A stretch of DNA of 64,000 nt from assembly GCA_002205965.3 (NCBI GenBank), contig NADL03000049.1, positions 310,001 to 374,000 on the forward strand. Direction: 5' to 3'. A program made the position numbers and the translations under genes. The stretch comes from Kappaphycus alvarezii (lineage: Eukaryota; Rhodophyta; Florideophyceae; Gigartinales; Solieriaceae). The notes under the pieces are model-generated. The model was not told the DNA's origin. It saw only the letters and a list, made by a program, of their open reading frames with translations, and did not search any database. Positions 45,722 to 57,640 of the stretch are shown in pieces (position 1 is the stretch's first letter; each line of letters starts with the position of its first letter).

Positions 45722-48700
45722 TCACACACGTTTTTCGTCGCAACACGATGAAATGGCATTTTCCAGAGGCTTAAGCAATTGACTCAACGACTTTCTAAAA
45801 CCCGAGGACGAGTATGGCGCACTTTCCTCCTGCTGATGTTCGCTAGAAAGCCCGTTCTGCTCAAGTTCCGCAGCCACAAGTTTCTTGCAATTTGTCAAGA
45901 CACGAATACCGGCCTGTTGGTAGTGATTCACTGCTACGTTTCTGCAGTCCTCAGGTACTCCGCTAGATCGCTGTCGTATCATGTGTCGTATGCTGAGCAA
46001 GAACGCGCTTTCATTATACACACCTTGAGTTCATTCGCCCTTCATCAGTTCCACGTTGCTTTCCATATCCTGCTTCGTTGTAGTACGGCTCATCCACAAA
46101 TACAAGTGCTTGCAGACTCAGCAATAGCCGAAGCAGGTTGCTCGTCTTGGCGTCCCAAGATTCCACATCATCTCCATCCCAAGTGCCCAAAATGCTCAAA
46201 CACACCTTGCCATCCTCGTAAAGATTTGGATTGAGTCTGCGGCCGTGGGAATGAAACCATACTTCAGGGGGAGTAATCGGTAAGAAACTCAGACGGATAT
46301 CGAAAAAAAATTATATATCTGCGTAAGGCGTACCCTGCGGCCCAACAATACCTGCTCGGACTCGTCCAGTTTCTCCTCGCAGGCCACACAAGGATGCCCT
46401 CGGGGAGATTTTTCCGTAGACGGTTCCATTCCTTGCGAATCACCGACAAAAACTTGGCCGAATACGAAGAACTTGATGACAAGTTGGAAAACACATGGAA
46501 GTTTGGCAGGTCATCAATGACTTTAAATCTCTCTGTGTTGCACCGCAATTCAGAGTCAATAACCTTTTGTCCTTCCTCGGCTGATGCGCTCTGTTCCTCT
46601 TTGGTCGGTTCACTTTTTGTTACTGATTTCACTTGAGAGATTGGGCCAGGTGTTCCACTCTCTTTCCATCTTCCTCGCCTCACTTTCTCTCACCTCCTTA
46701 TCTTCAGAAATTGGGCTTGGTGTTTCCTCGTTACTTTGCCGGTTCAGCGATGGCGTTCTTATGTCAGCTTTGAGAATTCTCTCGAACGCCTTGGCAATAG
46801 CATCGTGGAAGAGGGCCCAATCATCATAAGTAACTTCAGTGTTCGACGCTGGCAGGTTGTCTTCAAAATCGCCTTTGTTTATCGAACCAGAGAAAAAGCT
46901 CCCCCAGTGCATGAAACACCAATCCAGCAGCGACCGCGCGTTTCTCATTTTTCGAAATGCCACCTTGTCTAGACGTGTCGTTCTTCTCACGGCTCATCTG
47001 CAGATCCCTTGAGATCTTTTCCTCCGCCCTGCCGACGGCATTCTGGTAGTCCCTTTTCCAAATCTCCCAGGAACTTGTAAAGTTCCCTCGAGTGAAGTAA
47101 ACTTGTGATCAGAGTGCTCCCATAATCATCGAAATTTGCCATGGTTCGAGATGGAGATGATTCAAGTCGCCATCATCATCTGATCCCCAGTTATGGTTGT
47201 ATTCTGCATCTTGTGGGATAGGAATGGAGTACGTACGTTCTCAATGCTCGTGGTCACCATCAGCACGGTCAATTCCAACTCTGTGGACTCTTCTGTTTCA
47301 AAGGTCACATCATCGTCTCCATTTACGACAACAGCTCGCTGCATGGAACCTCAGTGATACCGCCGCCATTCCAGGCCACAGAGCATTCTCCCATGGACTG
47401 ATTATCACAACACCCACCCATTCTTTCCTTTCATCCGTTATGTTTGGCTCACGCGGCACATGCAACACACAGTATCCCCGATGCTAACGCCATAATCCCC
47501 ACCCCTTAGCTCGTAAACGCTAACTTCCTCTTTTTCGGAATAGGGCAGGCCTTCACCTCTCTGCCACATCACAACAGCCGTTCTTTCCGCTTGGTTCACG
47601 CTGACAATCGCCCCCTTCTTACGGGGAGCGAAACGCTTTCCGCTATCTTCCAGGCTCTCGTCGGCATAAAGCTCTTCATCGGCCCTGGTGACAATTTCAC
47701 CGGGCAAATAGTCGTACGCATCTGGATGGTTATTGACCCAAAGGTTCAGCGCCGGAATCCCCTTCGATCGAGTCCCATCTTGCCACAGCAAATCGACAAA
47801 CGATTTCGTCTCCACCACCTGGACAACATCGTCTGGATTGGGTGCCAAACTGTCTATTGCCGCCCTGAAACCGTTCCAGATTTCAAATCTGTCGAGCCGC
47901 GCTCCCTTGCCCTCCTATGCGCCTTTTGTCAGGCGTCCCCAGGTTTCTTCGACCGCCCTTTACCCTGACCTGTGCGTTCCACTCGAAGAGGAGGCTGCCC
48001 CTGCCAACGCCTCGCTCTCGTCCCTCCTCCTGCTCCCATTCACCGTCCACAACCTCCTCCTCCCATTCACCGTCCTCATCCCCTTCCAACTCGTCCAAAC
48101 TAGGCAAGGGTCCCATTCCTACCCGCTGGGGACCCTGCCTGCCCAGGCCCCTGATTACTACTCCCGGGTTGGCCCCATCTTTCAAGAGTCCAAGATCCCC
48201 CACGGACCACCACAAGTCACGAAACGATTCCAGCAGGTTCACATCATCAAACTGGACGACTTTAGCGATCTTGCTTTCCATCGAGTTTCGTTCACTTTCA
48301 TCTGCAGCCTTTGAATACATGGACTTTGCAACAAACTCGACACCTAAATCGCGAACACGAACATACTTGACGATGCCCTCATTCACCCGGAATACTCACC
48401 GCGAATCCAGGTGGCGCGTTCCGTCAAGACATCCTGCATCACTAAAACCCGTTGACCAGGGTAAAACATGCCCTCTCGAAAAGGGTCACGACGAGTACGG
48501 TCCGGGTTCGAGGGTCCCGATTGCATATAGACTTGCTGTGTCCTGGTATTAGCGAGGCTGCGATCCGGAAACTCAACGTAAACCTCTCCACAAAGTACTC
48601 CAATAATGCCGACCCAGGAGCCCAAAACGACGGAATCGCCATACGCACACCCGTGAAAAAGCCGAGCTGATGACTCGGGACCTGGAAACATGTAGCCGGT

Positions 48701-49390
48701 CGGTTTGTCAACGGTAGCAGGAGTGATATCGCGGATGCGACGAACGAGAACGTATTTGTGAACTTTCTCGACTATGGCCGACTGTTGAAAACGAGGGGCG
48801 GCTTGTTGCCGTTCAGAGCCCACATGACGAGCTGACCTGGGTCAAAGCTCCGATCCACAAGAGTTAGTTTGTCGATAGCACAGAGGTACTGAAGGCCGGT
48901 GAAGGTGTCGGCGATGATAGCGTGATCGTCGGGAATTTGGTGAGAGAGTCGAGAGGAAGAAGGGTCGGTGGCGGAAGGGTCAGGGAAGGGAGCGAGATCA
49001 TTTCGCGAGCATCGGGGCCGAGGTTACGGACGTTGGTTGTCGGTGATGAGTATTAGGCCGTAGTCATTGTCGTCTACGAGACGGACTCATAGTCGTCGTC
49101 GTACGAGGAAATGAGATTTGCGGTTTGATCAGGCATGGGAATGGGGGGCGGAAAAGAACTGGAACGAATGGTACGTGATCACCGTCTTGAAGGAAAAAGT
49201 TTGCACGACCGCGTTCGTCGGTGGCGGAGGAACCGGTAGAGAGGTGATCATCGGGGTCTTGGTGGGACGAGTCGTCATCCGTGTCAGAGTATGAGTCGCC
49301 GGCGACTCGCTCGACTACGAAAAGGTGACGTGTGTTAGGGATTCTGACCACGTCCTCGATTTCGACATGTGGGGATAGGTTTGTGGTCAT
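45722..49390 (-). CDS. UBE2O-like (E3-independent) E2 ubiquitin-conjugating enzyme
   Basis: Large hybrid E2/E3 enzyme that loads ubiquitin on a cysteine and attaches it to basic client proteins without a separate ligase. Start chosen at ATG 49,390 ('MTTNLSPHVEIEDVVRIPN'). The N-terminal half contains an acidic linker (49,060-49,330) and beta-rich conserved regions: 'GDSVVLGSWVGIIG' and 'FYPGQRV' (48,383-48,823), 'NEGIVKYVRVRDLGVEFV' (48,300-48,380), then 47,438-47,848 with 'VQVVETKSFVDLLWQDGTRS' and 'EEVSVYEL', which match the CR2-type blocks of UBE2O. A charged coiled segment (46,264-46,990) leads into the UBC domain: 'FLSVIRKEWNRLRKNLPEGI', 'GPQGTPYADI', 'GRRLNPNLYEDGKVCLSILG' with the catalytic Cys at 46,200-46,202, 'SLQALVFVDEPYYNEAGYG', and the C-terminal 'YNESAFLLSIRHMIRQRSS' extension. 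No introns needed, but about eight one- or two-base shifts split the frame; active-site residues are intact. Confidence 0.85.
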
Positions 49391-50793
49391 AGTGGGAACT
49401 AGTGTTGAGCTCTGAGGGTACCCATGAAGGGAAGGAGGAGGAGAGGGGAAAGGGTGGTAGGTGGGGAAGAGCAAATGTAGAAGGGAAGGGATACACAGGT
49501 GGAAATGATCGCGGGCCAAACGGAAAGGACTGAGAAATGGTTCGGATCGGGGAAGAATGGCTCGACGATCGGCAGTGATGCGGACTCTTTATCTGCTGGA
49601 TTGAAGACTCGGACGAACGACAAGTTTATCAGCGAGGTTACACACCAGCTGGTACTTATATTTCACGGTGCACTGTAATGCGAACTTTGGAATGCACAAC
49701 TACATCCCAACCAAGACCTCAATACCCCTCTCTAGCAGATCCTGCAAGCGTTCCAGCAATAACATTTCCCTAGATCCACAAATTCAGAATAACCGTTCAC
49801 TGTATCATCCACACACGACCATTCACGTGTCGTACCCGTTTTCTAATATCGAAACTCCCGTTCAAACCGCTCGAATTTCACCGAAAAAAAAAACAATGAC
49901 CACAAGCATCTCTCACCACGTCACCGTAAAACACATGCACACCGTTAAGACAAAACCGCACCCGCGATACCAAACAACTGCGCCACTACTGCACAAACGC
50001 AGTAACTAGCCGGGCCATATGCACTACACACCCGCCCGGACCACCCAGCTCGTCCCACACAAACTACGTGCCAACGTTCCACTCCCTCACGCACAAACCC
50101 TACCACAACCACAAAATTCTCAAGCTGGCATACCAACAACCACAACTCCACCGCCCAACCCCTACCACTCAGCAATCCCACAACTACTCCCCGTCCAACC
50201 AACCCCAAACCCAACTCCAGCCGCCCCGCCCTCCAAAACCCAACATCACTGGCACCCCGACACCAGCCCGCCGCACCATCACTGGTGCGTCGGTGTGCAG
50301 CAGGCCCCGTTCTCTTTGTCACGTAGACGCTGGTTTGCCCACGTGCTTGCGTGTCGCTGTTGTTGGAGGGTATGGTTCGCCTGGCACATGATCCCTGCGG
50401 CCTAGTTGCCAAGGTGGGCTAGCTTGGCGAATCCCGGCGTTTTCGGAGCTGGCACGGCAAGTGCATTCACGTTTCATGTGAGTTTTCAAAACGTTGCACA
50501 CTGTCGCCCATGCACAGACACTTTGTCCGTTTATATTTTGTCCCGACAGGTATCGAGAAACGTTGCTTCAGCCAATATACTTGACTCTGGTGTTGGGCAA
50601 CTCATCTGCATGATAGAGAGAAACTGTTCTTCAGTAGCGATCGCCTCTTTTATCCCTTCACGCGGTTCCAAACTACTCGGTTATCGCTTTATCCTGCAAC
50701 AAACGATCTCATCACCTGTTACGCTGCACATCCTCGCTTTTATCCAGATCCTCAAGCCATTCTTTGGTCCCTCTCTCCCATGTTCCCAGCCTA
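49391..50793. other. Intergenic region upstream of the UBE2O-like gene
   Basis: Lies between the UBE2O-like start and the kinase stop on the same strand. The plus-strand frames at 50,019-50,405 and 50,068-50,391 reflect pyrimidine-rich low-complexity sequence. A run of A9 at 49,883-49,892 and CACC/ACAC-rich sequence are present. No gene is supported. The UBE2O-like promoter should be at its left end. Confidence 0.5.
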
Positions 50794-53469
50794 TTACTTT
50801 TTCTTCCGCGCACGCCCCCTGCCCTTGCCATTCTTGCCATTCTTACTACCCTTTTCTGACTTTCCAGAATTCTTTGCACTACTGCTGCTACTCTGTCGTC
50901 CACGTCTCCCAATAATCGTTGTGCGATGTTTCTGTCCATGCTCGTGCTCCTGTCGTTGCTGTTGAATCGTTTCCACGTCGGCCTCTGCATCGGCATCCCG
51001 TCGAGACTGGAAAGCTTCACACAACAGCAAGCTGTCGTCCGTAAAATTCGAGGTCGCAAGCATTCCGTCACTTGCACCAGCCTCTCGGTTGGACGACCCT
51101 GACCGAGATGACAGACTCTCCGTGCTCATAGAAATCATTCGCTCTCCTACCTCTTCAGCTTTTGTTCTGGCCGCAAGCTTTTTCTTTTTCGACAGTTCTG
51201 CCTGCAGCTGGAGTCGCTGTTGCCGTAGCCGTTCCTGTTCCTGTTGATGTTCACGGTCTCCCAAACTTCTCGAAACACCCTTGTCGCGCCTCTGCCCGGG
51301 TACCTCTACGGACCCCTCCCCTTTCTCCTTTTCATGCATCCTTCTCTCTCGTCGGACATCGCTCCTTGACGCAGGGGCCTTGTCCTCCGTGGGTCCCCGA
51401 TCCTTGGATTCTACGTCCTTTGTACTATCGCGACCCTTTTCAGACAGCGACACCAACATCGATAGTTTCATGTTTCGATCTGGTTGCTCACTCTCTACCA
51501 TCCGTTTCCATTCCTTTCGAACGACAAACGACTGCAAATTCACTTGCGCCACCATCAACGGAATGGTCCCATCTTGTCGGCTTTCCTCGGTTGGTGGGAT
51601 CTTCACCCTCACACGTGGACTCGACGCGTGTGCGGGCATAGGCGGTGCAGGAAAGGGAGGTGGCCGGGGAGTGGAGAGCCAGGGGTGTGCGAGAGCCTGC
51701 TCCGCTGTCAATCTCTTTTCTACATCCCGTGTCAACAACCGCACCACAAAGTCCTTGGCATCGTCGCTAATGACAAATCCATTCCTCGCCAAGCATTTCC
51801 AGCGGTTCGTATTTGACCTTGTTTAGCAACCGCAACAGGTCGTCATCGTCAAATGGCGGGTACCCCGTCAACAAAATATGCACAATGACCCCCAAACTCC
51901 ACATGTCCGCCGCGCAGCCGTAAGGCTGTCGTAGGATCACCTCGGGCGCAACATACAGCGGCGTGCCGACTGCATCCTGGATCAGTTCTTGTGCAGCCCA
52001 TGTGCGAGATTCCAAAGTCAGTGAGCTTGACTGTCGGATCCAGGGTCTTTGACAGAAACAGTATATTCTCCGGCTTGACATCACGGTGAGCATACCCAGC
52101 TTGTGCAGGTGTGCAAGCGCTCTTGTCAAACCGCGCACCAACGTGACACATCATTCTCACAATATTGCGGATAGTAGTAAGAGTCTGCGATCCTTGGCAG
52201 CATCTCGCCGCCGGTGAGCAACTCCATGACGAGATATATGAAGCGATCATCCTCAAACACGTGCTTGTAGCGCACAATGTTGGGATGTTGGCCGACCAAA
52301 CCGCTCGACACAACCTCTCTGCACATACCCTTTGCACAAAACAAATCCGGGGGCGCCCTTGCTGACAATCTTTATGGCAACAAAGCCCTCTCCATTCTTG
52401 CCCTCGCCCAACCTGACCTCTGAAAACGACCCCGCCCCAGAATCTCGCCAATGACAAAACTACGATCAATACTGCCCGGGCGATACAAGTCACCCGCAGC
52501 CTCTTCAACCATGCTAGAAATAGCATTGCCCCATGCATTGCGAAAGGACGGGCCGCCCGCCCACCCAAGCCTCGATCACTGCAACTCCACTGACTGCGAT
52601 AAGCGCCGCCCAAAAAGCCATTCCCCTCTCTGCCAAACTACCCGAGCTCTTTTCCGTATTTCCATAACTCTTCATGACATAAAGGTCAACCTCAGCGGCA
52701 GCGACTGGATTTCCACCGGACGGCGAAACGGCGGAATCATTGCGAATCAACCCCCCCCCGTAGAACGACACGTGCGAAATGCTCACTGACGACCCGCTCA
52801 AAGCCCAAGCCCAGCTCGGAAGCATTTGCAGTGAGTGCGTCGGGACGTCGAGAAAAGCTGGGCAAGCCACGAGCGGAGAGACGGCCACTGCCTCGATCAC
52901 TTGGGACGCGTGGGTTGGACGGGGCGGGCCCGGACGGGGGCCTCGGGAGACGAATGCGAGGGTCGAGCGGGGTGCATAGGACGGGGTTTTGGGGTAGGGC
53001 GAATGGTAGAGTGGTTGAGTTGGGGCGGGTGGGGTGGCGGGTGGTGAGTGGAGGGATGGGAGCGAATCGGGTGGAGTGAGGGCGGGGGCGGGGGTGGGGA
53101 GGGGGACGAGGTCGCTTGCGAGGGGAGGAGGGGGAGGAGTTGGGGGGGTAGAGGGGAGATGGTGGAGAGGAGGGGAGGTCGGAGGAGGTGGCTGGGGAAG
53201 CGCAAGGGGTTGGGGGAGGAGGGGCGGTTTGGAGCCAGTCGCGGAGACGGTTGTAGCGTTCGCGGGCTACGGCGGTGTGGTCGGTGAGAGGGGGAGGGGG
53301 ATTTGGGGGAGGGTTGAGGTTGGGGTGGGGGTGGGGGGTTTGGGTCTGGAGGCATTGTGTTGGGAGGGGAGAGGGGGACGAACGGAGGGGTGGGGGAATC
53401 GGGAAAAGGCGTAGCAAGTGGAGTTGGGAGATGAGGTTGGGAGGAGGGTGGAGGAGGGGGGGGGTGCAT
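50794..53469 (-). CDS. CaMK-like Ser/Thr protein kinase with Pro-rich N-terminus
   Basis: Start proposed at ATG 53,469, opening a proline/serine-rich region (52,740-53,469) of uncertain frame. The kinase domain follows: 'VIGEILGRG' then 'SFSEVRLGEGKNGEGFVAIK' (glycine loop about 52,415-52,460; ATP-binding Lys at 52,370-52,372), 'HPNIVRYKHVFEDDRFIYLV' and 'MELLTGGEM', 'YAHRDVKPENILF' (catalytic loop about 52,060-52,090), 'KLTDFGISH' (52,005-52,031), 'GTPLYVAPEVILRQPYG' (51,930-51,980), 'ADMWSLGVIVHILLTGYPPF', and 'RLTAEQALAHPWLS' closing the fold in the 50,794-51,792 frame. That 332-codon frame continues uninterrupted into a Ser/Arg/Glu-rich tail with a Gln/Arg coiled-coil-like stretch, ending in a lysine/glycine/arginine cluster that could be nuclear-localising. 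The HRDVKPEN and APE style places it with CaMK/DCLK-type kinases; I see no calmodulin-binding motif. About six frameshifts, catalytic residues all intact. Confidence 0.85.
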
Positions 53470-53652
53470 AGATAAGGCTGTAGTTATAGAAAAAAAAGTC
53501 AAAGTAGACAAGGAAACGAAAACAAGAAAAAACATATTAAATCATCAAAAAGACAGAAAGTGTCTCGACCAACCACGTGAAAAGTAGCCTACATGGTGAA
53601 TCTAGCCAGTTGTAATATCCTTACCTGCACAATGAAACCTCCCTTTTTCCTT

Positions 53653-54289
53653 CTGTACTGTACTGTACTGTATGTACTGTACATGTACCGTATAGCTTTT
53701 CATCTGCTCATCCAGATTTGACATGTGTCAAAAATGGAACAGCGCGCCGATACCCTACCGAGTGCTGTACAGGAAGTCTCCAAGACTTGCCCACCGCAAC
53801 CCAACCATTCGTTTTGCCCCACAATTCTGTGCTGTATGCGTATGCCTTTGGCCCAGTCTGCCTATCACACCATGTGATTCCCAGTGGCAATATACTGTTC
53901 TGCACTTTACTGTACATTACAGTATGCCACTCCCTCCACCCATTCCAACTGTCTACTGTACAATAGTACTGTACTGTACAGTACTGTACCTCTGGAGGCT
54001 AAAAATGTACAGTATGCTTCTCTAGCCGTTACTGTAATAACTCTATGCTGTAATTGCAATTGCAACAGAAACCTATTGGCGCTGTTCTTCTACTACCGTA
54101 CAGTACGTACTGTACTGTACATGTCCTGTCACAAAATTCTCCGCCGCAGGTCACATCCGCCCATTCCTTGCGCACCTCTGAATCTCCATCCTTCCGCCGG
54201 CATCCTGCTATAATATTACTATACTATGACATACTGTACTATACCTACTGTACTGTACAGCACTGCACAGTTCTGTACAGTACAGTATG
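53653..54289. repeat. Cluster of GTAC-rich palindromes between kinase and lipase genes
   Basis: Repeated TACTGTAC/GTACAGTA words occur at 53,653-53,690, 53,918-53,932, 53,953-53,990, 54,006-54,016, 54,096-54,124 and 54,229-54,289, many forming longer perfect palindromes such as GTACTGTACAGTAC. The stretch is upstream of the kinase start and downstream of the lipase end. No reading frame is supported here. Similar clusters recur at other gene borders in the window. Confidence 0.85.
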
Positions 54290-54403
54290 CCCAATGCTCC
54301 TTTCCTTGCCTACCAATATTCTCTCTACTCTTGTCATACCCCTCTAAAGTTTTCATTTCTCCTCTTCCTCTCTCACCCAAACAAACAGTCCCGTCCAAAA
54401 TCT

Positions 54404-55494
54404 TCACGCCGCATTCCGTCCAACCACCTGCTTAAACCTCGGTTCATGTTCCTCGCATCCCCCAACCACCTCATCCACCAAGTGATGCACCACTCGTCTC
54501 CCACTCGCATTCAACCAACTGTGCAATCCGTTTCGACTCATCGCCACAATTCTATTGTGCGCAATGGGCACCATAACCGGAAAATCCACCCCAATCACCT
54601 TCCACCCCACCCCTTCAACCTCCGACTCATCACTTCCTCCTCCCCCCCACCTCCCATCCCCTCCACATTCCCCTTTTCATAAACCGTCTCAAAGCAAATC
54701 CGGCACCCCCGTTCATCATAACCCTCATCCACCTTTCTCCCCCACCATTCCCAACCACCTCCTCCCACCCTCCCCCACCCAAAACCTGCACCCGATGGTC
54801 CAAAGCCGCCGTCCCATAATTCACCATAAATCATTCCTCACATTCGCATACAACACCCGTCTCTCAAACGCCCCAACGCACTCAGAAACTTGACTCCAAA
54901 TCGATTCCGATCCGTCGTCATCGCCATCAACAGCCCCTCCTCATCCCTCAACATCATCTGCACAACAGTCTCCCCAAACAACACATGCATCCAAGGCAGC
55001 AGCAGTCCAGGCAAAAATCGGTACACCCCAAACGACCGCACTCCCAAATTCGGCGACGCCACTACAAACAAACTCCCGCCCTTCAACCCGGCCACACTCC
55101 CCTCCTCCTCGTCGTACAACACGGCCGCGGCATAGCGCACATACAAACCGCCCAGACTGAACCCCATCAAACTGATTGTTTCCAGACTGGTATGTCGACG
55201 CACCACTGCGCGAATATCCTCCGCTAATCTCAAGCCACCAAAGGCAACACCGTCATGCGTCTTGTCCGTGTTGACTCGACTGGCGTGGATGAGAACACGG
55301 CCGTTGATGACGGCGGGTGAAGCGTGTAATTGGTCCAACAGGTAATTAAAGTCATCGACGGTGCCTTGTAGGCCGTGTGCTAGGACGAGGAGTTCCGTTG
55401 GCTGCACAGTGTTGGGTTGTGGCGGTATGACATTGTGATTTGAGGAATAGGGGGTCGGGGAGGGAGGGGCGCGACGTAAGTTAATGGAAGGCAT
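54404..55494 (-). CDS. DUF676/ROG1-type serine lipase (alpha/beta hydrolase)
   Basis: Putative lipid hydrolase of the alpha/beta fold. From ATG 55,494 the 218-codon frame has a proline-rich N-terminus, 'ELLVLAHGLQGTVDDF' (oxyanion region, residues about 34-49), 'RLAEDIRAVV', and 'ISLMGFSLGGLYVRYA' with nucleophile Ser113 in G-F-S-L-G. 'FVVASPNLGV' follows, typical of this family. The frame stops at 54,838, but shifted frames continue the family pattern: 'VLYANVRND' + 'MVNYGTAALDHRVQV' (probable catalytic Asp) at about 54,790-54,865 and 'KVIGVDFPVMVPIAHNRIVA' (probable catalytic His) at about 54,545-54,605, ending at 54,404. ROG1-like lipases act on mono- or diacylglycerols or on phospholipids; the substrate here cannot be told. 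Single exon, at least two frameshifts. An upstream frame starting at 55,670 could extend the N-terminus but is low-complexity. Confidence 0.82.
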
Positions 55495-56830
55495 GGTGGA
55501 TGGACGAGGTAGCTTGATGGTGGAGGTGAGGCGACGGAGAGGTTTGAGGTTTGGGGATGAGGATTGGAGGAGGGCGGTGGCGGGGGATTGGGGAGTGGAA
55601 TGTGAATTGCGATCCGATGGGGAGGAGGGCGGAGTATGGTTAACGGGTTGAGAGCAAAGGAAGGAGGCATTGTTTGTGGGAATGGTTGTTGAGTTTGTGC
55701 GGTTTCTCTCTCTCGTTGTTTCGGTCGGTGGTGCTTGTCGGTTACGAAACGAGATGAAGAAGGACGAGGGCGGGGAAGGACATGGGTGAGGGGTGAAGGG
55801 GGCCTTTAAAGCAAGATGGAAAGAGTTGCCATTTACACGGAAGCGGCGGGCGGGAAGGGCACAGATTGAAATGTACAGTATTTAGTTTTATTGGAAATTA
55901 TTGAAATAAAAATTTAAAAAAAGTTTCTTTCCGCACTCTCGACTTGCTGTGCATCATCCACAATGCACATCATACTGTACAGATTAAAAAATATGGACAG
56001 GTTGCAAATTTTCTTATTTTGAAATGGGCGGCCATCACGGCATAATCATCATTTTTTCGACATGCAAATATAGAGAGTAGAAATATAGTTTATTCTTGCC
56101 ACAGTGATTATAATAACTTATTTTTGGATGGATCATGCGATTACCCGAAGAAACCCTATTCCAATCACATTTCACCACTTGCACAAATCATATGCCCCCA
56201 CCTGTTTGACCCAGTCGCCCACTCGGTCCATGACCGGACAGCGTGCCACACAATGGCACGATTGGTTTGACAGTTTGCAAGGGGAGGCTGAAACAGCCTT
56301 CGTTTGCCCCAGACAAAATTTTCCAAAAACTACTCGAGTGCAAATTGCAAGTACAACTCGTGCACAATACAAAGTGCTCCCACTATGATCTCGTCCTTGA
56401 TCAACCCTACTCTGTAGATGCACTCATGCCGTGTACAGTACAGTACAGTACAAACAGAAGAAATACTGTAGCACGTTCCAATCCTGTACAGTATTCTGTG
56501 CAGCTGCTCGGGCTCTTCATCACGGCCACAGTTCCACTCATGGTTCCACTCATGGTTCCACGCATGGTTCCACCTCCGATTCCATCCAATGGCGCGGATT
56601 TCAAGGGCACCACGAGCCCAAGTCTGCCCAACACATGCCGACGATGTGGACAGTAAAACTCTTGTGTGCCTCTGCTTGGTCGGGCGACAATTCAGCAGAC
56701 ACCAAAATACCGTCAACAGGCCAAGGCCCAAACCAATGACTTGCCCCGCAATTTATTGCACCTTTCTCCCCATCCATCACGCCATTCGCATCGCTCCGTC
56801 ATTTTGTAACAAACTTGCACTCTGCGTCTC
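55495..56830. other. Intergenic region with GTAC palindromes, no identified gene
   Basis: Upstream of the lipase. Frames at 56,104-56,740 on both strands are short and overlapping; none is recognisable. GTAC-type palindromes at about 55,874-55,882, 55,974-55,983 and 56,432-56,452, and a 12-bp tandem repeat at 56,531-56,578. Confidence 0.45.
56531..56578. repeat. 12-bp tandem repeat, four copies
   Basis: GTTCCACTCATG at 56,531-56,542 and 56,543-56,554, GTTCCACGCATG at 56,555-56,566, and a diverged GTTCCACCTCCG at 56,567-56,578. In one minus frame it encodes a W-N-H-E/A-type repeat, but no gene is supported. Confidence 0.9.
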
Positions 56831-57640
56831 TCACCATCTCATCATCCCCTCAGAATATTCCCAGAAATTTTTTCCTCCCCTTCCACTCATTCCTTGCTCC
56901 ATCCCGCCCTCGTCTCCACCTCTTCCTCAACATCCCCAAACCAACTCGCTTCACCCTCCCTCCTCCTCATCCAATCCCACACCTCCCCCCTCCCCTCTAC
57001 CAACCTTTCTCCCACTCAGAAACATCACACATTGCCACTCCCATTACCACGCCGGACACTTTCCAACCCTCGTCCACTTCCAACTTCCCCCTCCCCTCCA
57101 CATCTCATATTCACATCGCTCCACCACCCCACCGCCCCAACATTCCCCCCCTTCCCCACCCCCTTCCCCACATACGTCCACCCCCCCCAATCCTCCCCCT
57201 CCCCGCCCTCCAAGGACCCCCCTCCCCCACACTCTCAATCTCCCTCCCCCTTCCTCCTCCTCATCACCAACCTCCCCATCATCCCTCCCCATCTCAACCC
57301 GCTTCGCCCCATCAACACCGCCCAACCTCCCTCTTCTTCACCGTCGGCTGATACCGAAACTCCCTCATCCTCTCCCCCCCAACCCAGTATAAAACAACGA
57401 CGTCCTCACAATCAACGATCCCACATGCGTCATCACCCCCCTCCCCCCATCCCCCCGTCCCGTCAACTCAACAACCCGCCGCCCCTTCAAACCCCCCCCC
57501 GTCCCCCACCTTTCCAACCCACGCTCCAATATCACCTCCTCCACACCGCGAATCCCCGCGATTCTCCGCCCGTTCCCCAACGATACCAGCGACCCTTCGA
57601 TCGCCCACTCCCCGCTCCCGCTCGCACGCCCCTCTAACAA
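56831..57640. other. Extreme C-rich (plus) / G-rich (minus) low-complexity tract
   Basis: About 800 bases of nearly pure pyrimidine, especially CCC runs, on the plus strand. Long proline/serine frames exist in all three plus phases and glycine-rich ones on minus, as such composition predicts. The right part (57,365-57,640) overlaps a minus frame that looks more protein-like. Confidence 0.6.

Noticed and set aside
49945..50412. Overlapping frames of 107-155 codons on both strands
   Set aside because: They are mutual shadows in CA/AC-rich low-complexity DNA, with no family resemblance in any phase.
52514..52900. Separate small gene within the kinase locus
   Set aside because: It is a shifted frame of the linker between the Pro-rich N-terminus and the kinase domain, on the same strand.
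56589..57637. Long proline-rich plus-strand frames (up to 267 codons)
   Set aside because: All three plus phases stay open because the DNA is nearly pure pyrimidine; no domain or conserved pattern.
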